Shown: in pieces, positions 23,150 through 36,037 of the stretch
Numbering within the stretch: the stretch's first letter is position 1
How the letters are laid out: the number at the start of each line of letters is the position of its first letter
Assembly: GCF_015832195.1 (NCBI RefSeq)
Contig: NC_052020.1
Coordinates: 372,001-436,000 of the forward strand
Direction of reading: 5' to 3'
From: Motacilla alba alba
Lineage: Eukaryota > Chordata > Aves > Passeriformes > Motacillidae
DNA: 64,000 bases
Translations under genes and position numbers: made by a program
The notes under the pieces: generated by a model
What the model saw: only the letters and a program-made list of their open reading frames with translations
Told to the model about the DNA's origin: nothing
Databases searched by the model: none

Positions 23150-25560
23150 ATCTCTCGGTCTTTATTTTCAAGTTAATGTCTGCCAAAAATGTTAGAGGAG
23201 TTTCTCATTGTGGCAACTACTGTATTTATGGGCATAATTTACAAGCAGCTCATCTGAATAATTTGAATTTTTTATTAAGATTATTTTCTCATTTTCCATT
23301 GAGAAGCCTTCTTAGATACTGACTCACTTTCAGCCTCGTAGGGAAAAGTGCCAAGCATTTGTTTTTCTTCTGTCTGCAGTAGTTATTTGACTCCTGCATT
23401 AAACTCAGCAAAGCCAAAACCGAATAGGAACAATCTTAATTTAATTATTAAATATATTTCAAGCTTCGCTGTGATTTTAAAAAAGCACTTTCATGTGGGG
23501 TGGTGGAAATGTGCCAGGGAAATCTAAAGGAACGATGTAATCCTCTGTCCCTACCCCTCCTTTCTTCCAGCCTCTCTCTAAGGCAGGATAGGTGAACCCA
23601 AACCAAGCGGAGTCAGGGTGAGACAGTTTCGCTTTAGGTTTGCTTGGCAGAAAGTTACCAGGGCATCCTGCCAAGCCTGCCACTTTTGAGATAAATATGA
23701 CTTTCTTTCAGGGCAGTTTTATGAGGGGCACAGCAAGAGGCTCATATACTCTGGCGATTCACTTGCAGATTGAGCTATGCAGCAGCTGCCGCTGCTCCAT
23801 TATAAACAACAGCTCGCTCTGAAGTTCTCTTCACAAGTTTACAAAAGGGACAGTGTATTTATCTGACGTCTGTTACAGTGCTGGGCAGATACACAGATGG
23901 CCTTTGACTCTCACCTTCTGCATCACACCCAGCCAAACCCCGGCCCACAGAAAGGGTTCGCCTGTAAATTTCCCTGCTCCCTTCATCTGCCTGACAATCC
24001 CAGCCAGCTTACTTTCCTTGGGAGGGTCAGACTGGCAGATGAACTACGGGGAAGAGAGGAAACATGTTAAGTATGAAAACATTCTCCTAAGCCCTCACAG
24101 GAAAAGGATGTAGCTAACAATAAAAGAGAACCACGCGTTTCTCTGCCAAATTTTATCGTACAAGATTATGCGTTTCCAAAACTTACATTTATACCACTCA
24201 AATTTCAGTCATGTTACATCCACAGGAGGCACATTCCAAAGTGCTCTTCCTACGCTGCCCATAGTCGGTTCTGGAGGTTCCTTTCGAGGTCAGCACGGGC
24301 CCATGGATCACCACAGGATCCTCCACGGAGGGTAACTGGAGTGTAACTCCCACCAGAGTGCTGGCAGCTGCAAAGTGCAGAGCTCCACCACGGCCAGAGC
24401 ATCGAGTGATGCCCCAGGGAACACCTCCAGGAGCCACAGGGCTCGCAGGGACTGCTTGAAGCAAGCTCCCTTGCCCAGGTCCTCACCCTGTGCTGATGGC
24501 TTGGCCTCATGCTGGGCACAAGCACCCTTTGCTGGGCAACTGGGAGGATAATAACTTAAAGTTTGTCCTTCCTGCTCTGGAGTCCCCTGCGCTTCTTCAG
24601 TTTTGCACAGCTGGAACAGTAAAGCCAAGGAGCTGACAGAAGTGTGCTCTGGGCATGGCTTTGAACAGCTTGCCTTTTCCTGGCGCAGTGACCACATCAT
24701 CCGCAGTTTCTCTGAAAATCTCCAGCTCTGACTGTCCTGGCCGAGTTTCATGGCTTTTTGTACCTTTTCAGGGAGCAACCAGAATGAGCTTTTTGATGGG
24801 CCATCCCCAGCCCAAGCATTACTCCCAGAAACACCAGTCAGCACAGACCCACTGACCTTTGTTTGGCTCCCCCAGTCCCAGCTGGGCAGCTGACTGTGCT
24901 CGCTCCTCACCTTGTTCACCTGTGGACCAGTCTGCCAGACAGGCAGCACAAGCGGGTTTGGCTGCACGCAGGCTGCTGGACAGACTTCTGCAAGCAGCCC
25001 CTGGTTCCCATTCACTGCCTGACCAGTGGAGTGAATTCCCAGGCCAACACCTGCACTCAATTCTACCAACACAAAACCAAAAAGAAAAGTTGCTGGTGTG
25101 GGTCGTTCTCAGAAGGGATCCAGGGCTCTGTAAGTTGCCTTCTTCTCATGGATCTGGAATCACTGCACATGATGAAAGCAGTCTATTAACAGTCCATCAT
25201 AAAACAGTCTCTGAGATGTTATGTCCTGAATTATGTGTATGATTGTTCGGCCTGTTTGGTGACTTAGTGCAGTGGGAAATCTAAATCACTGCTGTTACAC
25301 CTCCAACTAAGGATTTTTAAACAATTATTTTAATTAAAGATGGAAAAAAATTAAAAATACAAGTTCTCAGAAAAAAAAAAACAAACTTCAAAAACACTGT
25401 GGTCATTCTTTGAGCAGCCTTAAATATGGACATGATGTATTTTCTGGTCCTGGGACACACCAGGGTCAGTGTGTTATTTCAGAGGAGAATCAGCTTGTCT
25501 GCAAGGACTGAGACCTATGCAGCCATTTCTGCTTAAAAACCACTTAAAAATGGCTCTTCA
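23150..25560. other. Non-coding stretch with a possible conserved AT-rich block
   Basis: The 23200-23310 segment is non-repetitive and AT-rich with stacked homeodomain-like words (CATAATTTAC, GAATAATTTGAAT, TTTATTAAGATTATTT), a look often seen in conserved non-coding elements. A segment at 23750-23820 carries GCAGCAGCTGCCGCTGCTCC around a CAGCTG E-box. From 24.2 to 25.0 kb the DNA is GC-richer, and its open frames (up to 254 codons on minus at 24308-25072) show no domain. No exon is supported. Confidence 0.4.
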
Positions 25561-25670
25561 CATGCATTTCCATAATAAAGCACTTTGTAACTGTTACCCA
25601 ATTATTGCTCAGAGCATTAAGTAACAAGGTATTTTACTCCAATTTCACAGAAGGGAACAAATCATGGAAT
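25561..25670 (+). repeat. MIR-like ancient SINE fragment
   Basis: The words 'aaagcactttgtaactgtta', then 'attattgctcagagcattaagtaac', then 'aggtattttactccaatttcacagaagggaac' follow the order of the MIR 3' region ('agcgctttacatgtattaactcattaatcctcac ... ggtattattatccccattttacagatgaggaa'). The copy is highly diverged and was not aligned formally. Confidence 0.4.
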
Positions 25671-26158
25671 CCGAAAAACTTATTCTGCTTTTGCGTAGGC
25701 TTTCTCATATTAATTAATTATGAGACTTAATTACATTCAATCTCACCACCACTCCAAGCCAATTACGGAAAACTGGGTAAAGTAAAGGAGCAGGGAAATC
25801 TGTCTTGGAGACAGTCACTTACACTGACACCACTTTCCACACAGATATGTAAGGCAACTTTGCAAATATTGACTTGCCCCCTCGAAGCATCAGGATGGAT
25901 TTTTCTCTGATTTTTCCCAACTGTCCCTCCAGCAGTAATCTGAGCTGTGATCACTTCTCCCAGCTTCCCCTCTCAACTCTGCCCCAGAAACCAAATGCAA
26001 ATCTCTGCTCCCTGACTTGTGCCTTAATCACATGATCACCTTCCTTCCCAGAAGCAGCAAAAAAAAATCTCCAGGCATGGAGTAAAAAAAAAAAAAAATC
26101 ACCAGATGAGAAGAGCTCTAATCCAATGATTTTAAGGGTTGCTCAAAATTGATATATT

Positions 26159-26193
26159 AGATAGACAGACAGACAGAGATACATAGATAGATG
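26159..26193 (+). repeat. GATA/GACA tetranucleotide repeat, imperfect
   Basis: TAGA, CAGA and TACA tetranucleotides alternate for about eight units. A T16 run follows at 26218-26233. This is an ordinary microsatellite. Confidence 0.85.
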
Positions 26194-26233
26194 CTACAAA
26201 CTATTTAGAGCTTTCTATTTTTTTTTTTTTTTT

Positions 26234-29200
26234 GAATCTACAGCAATTTTATTCACTGAAGCTTTTCCCACAAAGGGAATGGTAAATCCTCTAAAGCATC
26301 ACTTTAAAAGTTTTTCTTACATTGGAGCATCTATGATCACCCTCTGCTGAAACACTAATTCACTATTTCCCACAGCACTCAGCCACAGGGACTCACAACA
26401 CATTTCAATGCCTTCAACAGCAGCAGCGTTCCACAGGGAACCATTCTCCAATTTCCAAGCCAAGGCTCTTACAAAGATGGACTAAGCCAAGGCAAACTGG
26501 CCTTTTTATATTACTACCAACTGATCCTCCCATAAAATGTGCACATTTAAAACCAGAGGAGAAACAAGAGCAACTGTCTTTTGCAGTTTGTCTGAAGAGG
26601 GCCATGAGCTCAAATAAGTCTACTTTATTAAAACTGGGGAGAGATATTGAGCAGACTGGATTTTTTCTTCATTTTTTTACTCTGTTTGCCAGTGAGCAAA
26701 GCCTTCTACAAAAGACTTTGTGAATAAAGGTGTAAACGCAAGCGGAGGAGACTCCATGCATTTGTGACTTTGACTCCTCTGGAGCCAAGATCTCACCCAG
26801 CCTTCACAGTTGTGACAATTTGCGCTCAGCCTGGCCTGTTCCAGCAGAACACTCAGTCTGTGCTCGTGGCAATCATGCCTTGTTTGCATCACACCGTGCC
26901 ACGCGTGCCACGCGGGTTTCACACGCCGTCATGCACCGCAGTTCATTTGAAATGCTCTCCAGTTCCCCAAGAGAGAGAGCCTCATGGCGTGGCAGCAGGA
27001 TCCACTACAGCGGGATCTGGCAGGCTGCATTCGCAGGACTGCGTTGTAAAATAAATAAATTAATTAAAGGCAAAATAAACATTAGCATTTTGACTGTTTC
27101 TTGCTGTTTTTCTAAATATTCTAAAGTAAAACAGAAAATACTTTGCCGAGCCTGAAAAACCAAAGGATTTTCAGATGCAGTCAAATGAGGCAGCTTTCAA
27201 ACATACATCCTTCCAGCAAAGCATTCCCCCTTCTTTGCCCAGTGATATTTCCACTAGGCTGGCAAAGGGCAGCTGCAGGGTAAAACGTTCAGAGGTAACC
27301 CGGCCACTCAAAAGACTGAGATGGTCAAACCCTCACCTGAATGAATCCCCACCCCTAAGGACAGCTTCACCCTCTCCCAGGTAGCCTACTACATCTCCTA
27401 AGGCCCACCCACCTTCACTCAGGCACAGAGGTGGGGGCAGGATCTCCCTCTGGAAGCTTTCAGAAGCACACAGCTCTCTCCTCTGAATATACTGATAATT
27501 AGAAACTTTCATGCCTAAGACTGGCTTACCATGCACCAAAAAATTCTGAAATCATTTCAGTACACAGTCCTCTTAATTTGGTTCCCATCTTCCCAGCTTC
27601 AGAACCGACACTTCCCGCCAAATGGAAGTTACAAACTGAATTGTTAAAACAAATATCAGCACAAACTCCGTGTTAATGAGAACCATGTCTCTTCCATGCT
27701 TTCAATGCTAACCCCTGAGATTAATTATTATATTTAGTGTCTAGGACAGCAACACTTCCTACTCAGCACCTGTCATGGGTCCAGCAATTAATTGCATACC
27801 ACTGACCTTCACAGAACACCATGGAAATTTTATTACTGCACGACTCAATTGCAGTTGTACAACACTGCCACAGAACTATGTCTTATTGCAAAAAAAATCA
27901 TGCGCTCACAAAAGGCACAGTTGAGCCAACTGAACTATTTATAATTTGCAGAATATAAAACATTTCACAAGGTTTACAACATACATACACAAAAAAAAAA
28001 AATTGCAGCCTTAATACAAGACAAATGTTACCAAGATTCACGTTATGGACAAAAGCAGAATGGAAAATATTCCCCAAAGCCATAATGGCAGGGTTATGTA
28101 GTATGCTATTTAAAAGCTATTCACCAATGTCTTCTTCCTGTTAGCCGGAGCTCTATGGTGGAGATTCGACTGAAGAAAACCAATTAATGAAATTGTGGTT
28201 CTACAGCGGAGGGACTGGATGTGTAAGACCAAGCAGAGGAAGGGAAGGACCACACTGGCACACCTGACCCAGTGCTAGGCCCAGGTCTGCCACCCTGGAG
28301 TTATCTCTCTGCCAGCTTGCTGCTTTGAGGGGGCTACATCCTACTCATGTCATGTTGCTGTGGCTTAACCCCAGCTGGCAAATCCAAAACACAGCCCCAC
28401 ACCAACATGGTAAAGAAAATCCACTCCATCCCAGCCGAGAGCAGCACCTCTGCCTTACTCTCCTCCAAGGAAATGCTGCAACTCAGCACATTTCTTCAAA
28501 GTTCCAGAGTCTCCTTGCTCCTCTCCAAACCAAAGGGTTCACAAAATAAGTAATTGCTGCATGACTACTCTAATTCCAAACTGGCATGCTAATGTCAGAC
28601 CAGGTGGAAGTCAGGGCAAGCAGACTTTCTCCCTGGTTTCAAGGGCTGCGTCCAGGATGAAATAACTCGTCACGCCCAGAATTCCAGCGCTGGCTTCCAA
28701 GTTCCCAGGCTCGAGTGACCCAGGCACAAACCTCTGCACTCACACATCTGCACCTGCTGCAGACTCAGGCAGGGAAAGGGATGGTGCAGGCAGCGTCTCA
28801 GGCTTTGTCAGAGGTGCACATGTGCAAGAGCTGCTGTTTTCATAGCTGGCACCGTCCTCGTGCCGGAGTGATCGATAGGCAGCAGGGCTCAGTGGGGCAA
28901 AACACCCATCCCCTAAAGTCAAACCCTAGAGAGTACCAAGAGACAACCGTGGAGCAAACTGGAGACCACTGCTCATGCAGTATTTCAATGGAAGTGTGAT
29001 ATCTCACTGAATTTGCACCTCCCAAACCCCTTGTTTGATTTTCCACAAGCAATGAAAAATGCTTCCTGCCGTGACAAATTCCTCACATCTCAGGCAATGC
29101 GTTTCATTTCACCAAAATGCAGGTACTGCTGGGTTTACCACATCAATCCGGTTTCACATCTTTTTTGGCTGAAGATTTGCAATCTCTGTGGCCAATGACA

Positions 29201-32200
29201 GTAAGATTACCTAGCAAACAAAGCTCACCAACAATGCTTTGCTTTGAAGGATCACCTACACAAGGAATGGATGATATTTGCAAGGCAATTCAGGGCTCTG
29301 TGATGGTTGAGATTTTCTTGTGAGCGCTTTTTTTTTTTCCCTAAGAAGTTCATTAAAATTTTTCAGTTGATACAATAGATTCTTCCATCTCTTCAATACA
29401 GCAGAGGAAATGAAGTGAAACTAGCTTCATTGTAATGGAAAAGTGATCTCATAATCTAATTCACTTTGCTCCCTAATCACAAATGCTCAGAGAGCACAAG
29501 CTAAGGAAGGAAGGTGTAAAGTGATGCTGCAACTTCGCTCCCACAATTAAAAATCTCCTTTCCTGAAGGAGTCTGGGTTGCAAACCAGAACGAAGCACAC
29601 ATGGTATTGAGATTACTGAGAAGCTGTGGGCAAGGCTACGATTCAGAGGCAAGAGCCCTGCTCTGTTTGAAACTAAATCCAGAATTCCCATCGATTTTGC
29701 TGACACCTTGGCTTAGATATTCGTGAGGCCTGATCACAGAGCACATTCATACACAGAGAGGTGCCTGCAATGGCTTGCTATACAGCCTGATGCAAAAAAT
29801 GAATGCAAAGATGACAGACAAGCCTCCCCTCTCCCAGCCAGCAAAGCTTTTATTGCCACCTCTTCAACACTTTCACCTCTGCCAGAAGTCCCCTCTGCCC
29901 GCCTGGCCCCTCCAGCTGTCCAAAGTGTCTCCTCCAGACTGCACTGCTGAGCAGGCAGAGCGTGGATTAAACAGTATTACGTGTTCTTTCTGTCATTCTG
30001 TTTCCAGCAATTCAGAAAATCACTTTTCTCCTTGTGGATATTTTTCAATAAGGCAAGGGAGATGTTACAGGAAAAAAAAAAATCTCCAAGATCAGAATAT
30101 ATCAGAAACTTGAGAATACTTAGAATACTTAACGTGTCATTGTGACCATGAAGATGTACAGAAACACACACACACAATTAAAGTCAAGTATTTCAGAGGA
30201 GGTTTAAAAAAATAAAATATGTTCAACAGGAAGAGTCTGTTTAATGTAGGATTTAAGCAAGGCTCTTCCATTTGCATAGATCACTTACAGCAGCAGCAAT
30301 TCATTAAATTCTCCCATAAAATCATGCTATATTTTGTCTAAAGTGACAGATTCCTTGCAGATCACAGTGCCTTTCTCATGCTGCTAATAAGATAATCTGT
30401 TACATGAGGCTTACAAATCCATTTAAATTGATTTTAATTAATGAATCAATCACTAGCCACTGATGACTTGGTCTACAGACAGCAAGCAATTCAAAGCCCC
30501 AGGCTTCTAATCCAAAAGCAAAATCCACATTAGAGCAACAGGACATCTCTCTGATCGATGGCAGCACAAAGATGTTCAGTTCATACACATTTAAAGTGTA
30601 TGAACTTGATCAAAATGTATCTCCAGATCTTATGCATTACAATTCCCAAATTCAGGACTGTTCAACTAGAAAAGCAATATTAAATCATTTACATTTCTTT
30701 GCAAGGGGAAAAAATTAAATCAAGCACAACTATAACCTGATTCCAAACTTTAGATGCTTATTCCACTTGAGGGTTTCTCCCTTTGTTCTTCTTCCCCGAG
30801 TTAAACAATCTGTTGTTTAACATTAATTAACAGAAAATTGCACTTCTTATGATCACAACCACGAACAATTCTTTTTACATTTGCTTTGGTGCTGTGAAAA
30901 GCCACTGCTGTTCTCCACTGCTCAAGTGCTTACAGTTTCCCTCAAACAGAAAACAGGAAAGAAGTGAGATTTCTGTCCCAAAATCAGCAAGCAGAAGCAG
31001 CGGGAAGAACATCCTTGTTATTGTAGTAAGTTAATTATTATAATTATTGTTATTACAAGGAGTTAATTACGATGCAGCAAGCTAAACCCGCAGTGGGCGG
31101 TGTGGTGCCCAGCACCGCAATCCCCGGAGCACCAGCATCAGGCTCCACGGCACGGGGACACACCTGAGGGACGGAGCCTTCCCAAACAGCCCCTGCGACT
31201 CCAGCAGCCCGGGAAGCAGCCCAGGGAAAGGAAGGAACGGTGCATGCCTCCCCAGGATCCTCCCGCAGGCATGCAAGCATCTCCCAGAGCAGCGTGGCAG
31301 AGGAGGAAGGGGAGACAGGCCAGCTTGCCCCCCAAAGGCTCATGCTCCTGCAGCTCCAGTGAGCTTGCTAAGGCTGCGGGGCACTGCCCAGCCCCATGCC
31401 CACCTCTCTGCGTGGCTGGGCTGGGGCTGCCCCCGCTCCTCAGCCCCACAGCAAACCCTGCCCCCAGAAGCAGAGCAGGAGGCACCTGGAGATCACTCCA
31501 AACTCCCTGGAGCAGAGGAGCTGCTGCTGGGAATTGCAGTCACGGAGCAGTTACACTGGCTTTGAGTTCTTCGAACGCTCTCTGCGCCACTGGCATCCCT
31601 TTGAATATTCTGAGAGGAATCCTGATCCCTCAAATTCGACAAAGCAGCTTGCTCGGATGCTCACTGTCATGCCAAAAATCCCAGTTCTGCCTGTTTAAAA
31701 GAAGAGCTCTGCATCTGTTTTTAACCAATTCTGCATATACAGCTTAACTAACCCTGTCAAAAGTAGACTTTCTTTTTTTAATGTAGTACCTACAAATCTC
31801 TTGCTCTCAATACTCTTTATTCTTCCTGGTTTGTTAAAAGAAAATGATATTTTGGGGGGGGAAGAATAAAAAGAATAATTAAAGAAGGTGGGTTTGGCCC
31901 TTATGTGCTGCTAATTAATTAGAGTTAAATTAACCAAATAATAAGTACAAGATACCAAACTATCTTTCATAATATTTAAGAAAAGCATAAAAGGTTGAGC
32001 ACTTTCCAGGTGTAAATACATTAAGATCAACGTTGTACCAAGCCTGAATCTGGTCCCATTAGCTCCAAAAGGTAAATAGTTCATCCCCTTGCACAGATGT
32101 CAGAGCATACAGGCACTCCAAGTTTAAAGGACATTTTCTGCAGCCAACAATGCTGCACTGACACAGAGACAATCAATGTGTCCTTGATTATGAGGAGGCA

Positions 32201-32214
32201 AACAGTTTTCACTG
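26234..32214. other. Non-coding stretch, no recognised gene
   Basis: Mostly AT-rich, with a GC-rich stretch at 31090-31560 whose overlapping open frames (up to 215 codons) have no domain. A perfect MEF2 consensus (CTATTTATAA) lies at 27935-27944 within AT-rich DNA, where such matches are expected by chance. A T9C3 stretch near 29329 and an A-run near 30070 are simple sequence. No transposon was recognised. Confidence 0.5.
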
Positions 32215-32252
32215 AAAAAAAAAAAAAGAAAAGGAAAAAAAAAGAGAGAGAG
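32215..32252 (+). repeat. Purine-only tract, A-rich then (GA)n
   Basis: An A run interrupted by single or double G residues grades into GAGAGAGAGAC. Simple sequence. Confidence 0.85.
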
Positions 32253-33890
32253 ACTGAAAACAAATCATGTGTTTTTATTTTATAGGTTCCAAGTTGGGGT
32301 TGGGTTTTCTTCAAGCCCTTTTGGAGCGCTGAAACAGAATAAAAATAGCTTGTTGCACAAGCATAAAACAAAGTAACTGCTAAATAAACATTTTAAATTT
32401 ACTCCTATGCGCTCAGTTCTCACTCCCATTAGTCTTCAGGAGCTGGATGATTTCACAAAAATATCTTCCTGTTTTCTGGAAAACTGATTAGATGGGCTTT
32501 GTCCAAGAATTGTCCCATAATGTGTTCCCTTTATTTCACATGCTGACTGTGACTGCTGGAAAATGCACTGCAGCACAGAACGCAGTATATGCCAGTGCAT
32601 CCTGACATTCAAATCAAGACCACAAATTATAAACAGTTTCAGCAAATTGACTCGAGTGCCTTTGTTCCTCAGACATACATCTTCCTATTGCTTACAAAAG
32701 CAGCATATACTAACCACGAGCGCTGCTATAGCCAGGGCTGGGAAAGGAAGTTATTGAAGCCTGGATTTCCTGCTTTCAGCCCAAGCCAAGAACTGCGAGG
32801 CTTGTAGTGGTTTCAGGAACTGACTCATCTAATGATTCATGGATAAGATACTGGTTTTAATATATTTCTGATCATAAGACTCAAACTTCAAAAACAGTGA
32901 TGCTTAGTTTTTATTTTAAAGTAAAAAAAAAGAAAGAGGTTCATAAATCGAACAAACAAATATTGTCATGGGACAAATGAGCTAATAATTATTAATGTGT
33001 TTTACAGCGAACTCTGTTTTTAAAAAATGGTGTGTTAAACATCCTGGAAATTCATTTCAAGAGAATGCTGACAATTGAATTAAAAATCCACTGTCAAAAA
33101 CTTGAGTGCTTTCACTGCAGTCCTGACAGAGCTGAAGTCCAAGTGGAGAGCAGCTGGGATATCAGTGCATTGTTAGAGATACCCTTAGGTACAGGTATGG
33201 CTGCTACACCCTAGCCAATGAATCCTGGAGCTGCCATTGTCAATGCACCCGGTGGCTCTAGCCGTGGACAGAAAGAATCACCAGAGACTGGCTGCTAACA
33301 AACAGTCAGGGCAGTTTTGTTTCAAGAGTGACTCAAACTGCCGAGGTCAATCCTAAAGCAATGACTAACACGGTGCTCTCTCTCTCACACACACACCCCC
33401 CCGCATTTTGTGCTAATTCAGAATTCAAGCCCAGCCGTTTTTATGCACCGAGCTCTTCCAGAGGAAAGCACGCCTTCCAGAGCATCAAAACCCTTTTTGC
33501 CCACAACACAAATCTCATCAGTATGCTGTAACTTGAACTGCCAGGCTCCTGCACCTAAAAAATAGCTGGTGATGGAAGCTGAATTCTGCCAGGCTCATGT
33601 ATGGAAAAGTACTGGTTTACTTTTTAATTTCTGAACGGCGAGCTGCAGCCGCTCGCGCCCTCGTGCAGCACGGTGGGGACGCAGGGGGACGCTGGCATTT
33701 CTGTACCTCACCCCCGCGCGCAGCTAGCAAGGGGGGGAAGAGAAAGAAAGCAAAATGCATCTTGCTCAGAGGAAAATAAAAAAGAAAAGCAAAGAAAAAA
33801 GCAGCAGTTAAAACACTTGACAAGAAAAGGCCAAAGTGCGCTCCGTGGCTGGCAGTCATTTTATGGCTGTAGTCCTACAGCAGATTTACT
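32253..33890. other. Non-coding stretch, no recognised gene
   Basis: AT-rich, with a (TC)n(AC)n microsatellite at 33376-33395 and a small CpG-containing segment at about 33630-33720 (GAACGGCGAG, GCCGCTCGCGCCCTCG). No exon or transposon was recognised. Confidence 0.5.
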
Positions 33891-33894
33891 TAGA

Positions 33895-33902
33895 TGACGT
33901 CA
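33895..33902. promoter_or_regulatory. Consensus CRE (TGACGTCA)
   Basis: A perfect palindromic cAMP-response element in the context TAGATGACGTCAGTGG. CREB/ATF-family proteins bind this site. It lies just right of a small CpG-containing segment, about 9 kb from the putative promoter, so it could belong to an intronic enhancer. A single 8-bp match is weak evidence alone. Confidence 0.35.
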
Positions 33903-36016
33903 GTGGCTCCAATCCAGCTTTTCTTTGGTAGCATTTACCACTTGCCTCTTGAAGCCTCCACTATGCTACAGAGCAGTAGACCATAATCAAAATTCCCTTT
34001 GTGAAATAGAGTTTACCTCAGGGCACAGAGGCATTGCAAGCTGAATTGCAGGCTCTTCACCCTGTACTGCATGCCCAGAAATAAATAACCTACAATACTG
34101 TGCTCTCCTTAATACAGAAGAACCATTAAAAGCAGCCTGCTACCTAAAAAAGGGTTCTTTAATTTGTTTCCAAAATCTCAGAAGCCAGAATATTAGTTAA
34201 TTTTCCAAGCAACCAAGAACCGTAATAATTCTAGTACCCTTTGGACTTCTTCATATTGTTTTTAGAGATTTTGGATGATGAAGTTATTTACGGGTCACTG
34301 TTTCACCAGTAAAAAATTATTACTAATGCTAGGGGCTAAAGCAAATCTGTATAGGAAGCTGCATATTTACAAGTGTCTTCCAAATGCCCCCCTTCAACTG
34401 CTTATCTACAGCTGCTCAGTAAGCATACAGCAAATATGCCAAGAAGCAGAGCAAGAAATTACTGTGCATAAGTAATAGTCAATTTAATGATCAAAATGCG
34501 CATTATTTGGAGCTGTGCATTTCCTATCACAAAGCAGTGGCTGAAACCAGTGGAACACCAGTGAAGCCAAGTTGAGGAGATACCAAGTAAACCAGAACTT
34601 CACAGGCTCTGGAGTTTAATCAAAATGACCCCCACAAAGATGTGTCCTGTGGTACTGAATAAACATGGATTTGTTATGTTTTAAGGGAGCCAGCAATCCA
34701 AAGACAGCCATACCCATCATGGGTGTAACTAGATACATTAGTGAACTGAAAACTGCCTCTCACAGTCAGGCACTTAGAAACAACTCACAGGGAAGATGCA
34801 CATGCGCCTCAGAGAGCTGAAAGGCTCAAGAGCCCTCCTTTCCCAGGGTCTCTGCTTCCCTTGCCCCTAATCACACCAGGATGAGAGATCACAGCTCTGA
34901 CCTGCAATGGGCCAGAAGCCAAAAAGCGCTGCTGTCACCAAACTGCACGAGTCACACCAGGGACCTCAACTCTAAATCTGAATTCAAAACAGATTTAAAA
35001 TGCGGGGGCAACCCCCAAACCAGCTGGAAGTGGATGGACACACACATTTCATGTCCCTGCAGAGAAACCAGAAGCCCTCTAGCAGCCTCAGATGCCAAGC
35101 CAAGGGCAGGGGAGCCTTTCTGCAGGTGCCAGCATCAGCTGAGGCAGAGCAGCAAGGGGGGAGCATCACCTCTCGTTTCACTGCCCACCCCGTTGGCCCC
35201 CGGGTGCTTTGTCAGCTCCTGCCTTCCTCCAGGCAGTTCATCTGGGTGGACTTCAGTGGAAAGGCAGAGCGGCCACCGCTCAAATTGTTCACATTTCTCT
35301 GCTTCGAATGCAGAAGAATTTACTTCTCTTTGCTAAAAAAAAAAGTGTTGTCAGCAAACAGCTTCAGAAGATGACTGCAGATTTCTCTGAGAGAGAATCT
35401 AAGTCCTTTCCTTGGTCATTAAGGACTTGGACATGAAAGGCATGGCCAGCACAAGTGGCCCTTTCTTTCCAATCTCCAGGGCAAGGAAGGGCTGGGAGCA
35501 GCAGGAAAGGGACCCCACAGTGGCACCCCGTCCATGAGCAGCAGCAGAGGACACGGGAAGGAGCACCTGGCCAGCCGGACTGCAGAGGGAGAGAAACAAA
35601 AAAACCACAGGGATCCAAGGGCAGGAGAGCTCAACCAAGAGCAAGGATGTGTTCCCAAGGAGCGAGGAGGGTCCCGGCGGCCAGGGACAGCCGCGGTGCC
35701 TGCAAGGCACAGCCAGCCCCAGCCTGTGGGGCAGGAGACACAGGAATGCGCTGCAAGGTCACGGAGCAGCACAGGCACATCCAGCCCTAAGGACACCACA
35801 GAGGCACTGAATGGAAGACTGTATTTATGGCTGGAAACTCCTCCTGCTACAAAATAATTACTCCTAAAGAAAGGCAGGGCTAGGGGGAAGATGAAGGAAC
35901 TTCCAGTGACTCTTCCAGTCTTCTTGTCTTTCAGTTGATCGTGGAAAAAGCAGGGGGGACGAAAATCTTCAAAGATCAGCTGACAGCAGATGTAGGGACA
36001 TGACTGTTTTTAAAGG
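33903..36016. other. Non-coding stretch, no recognised gene
   Basis: AT-rich to 34.6 kb, then GC-richer with overlapping open frames (up to 151 codons on plus near 34881-35336) that have no domain and occur on both strands. No exon, RNA gene or transposon was recognised. Confidence 0.5.
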
Positions 36017-36037
36017 TTTTTTTTTTTTTTTTTTTTT
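36017..36037 (-). repeat. T21 homopolymer (poly-A on minus)
   Basis: Twenty-one consecutive T residues are followed by GAAAGAATG. On the minus strand this is a poly-A run, so a retroposed tail is conceivable, but the sequence to its right shows no recognisable retroposed body. Confidence 0.85.

Noticed and set aside
24308..25072. 254-codon minus-strand frame
   Set aside because: No domain, no splice-bounded ends, and overlapping plus-strand frames of more than 100 codons cover the same DNA.
27935..27944. Perfect MEF2 consensus in AT-rich DNA
   Set aside because: Isolated matches to YTAWWWWTAR are expected several times by chance in a 64-kb AT-rich window.
36017..36037. Poly-A tail of a processed pseudogene on the minus strand
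   Set aside because: The adjoining sequence has no recognisable coding body or target-site duplication.
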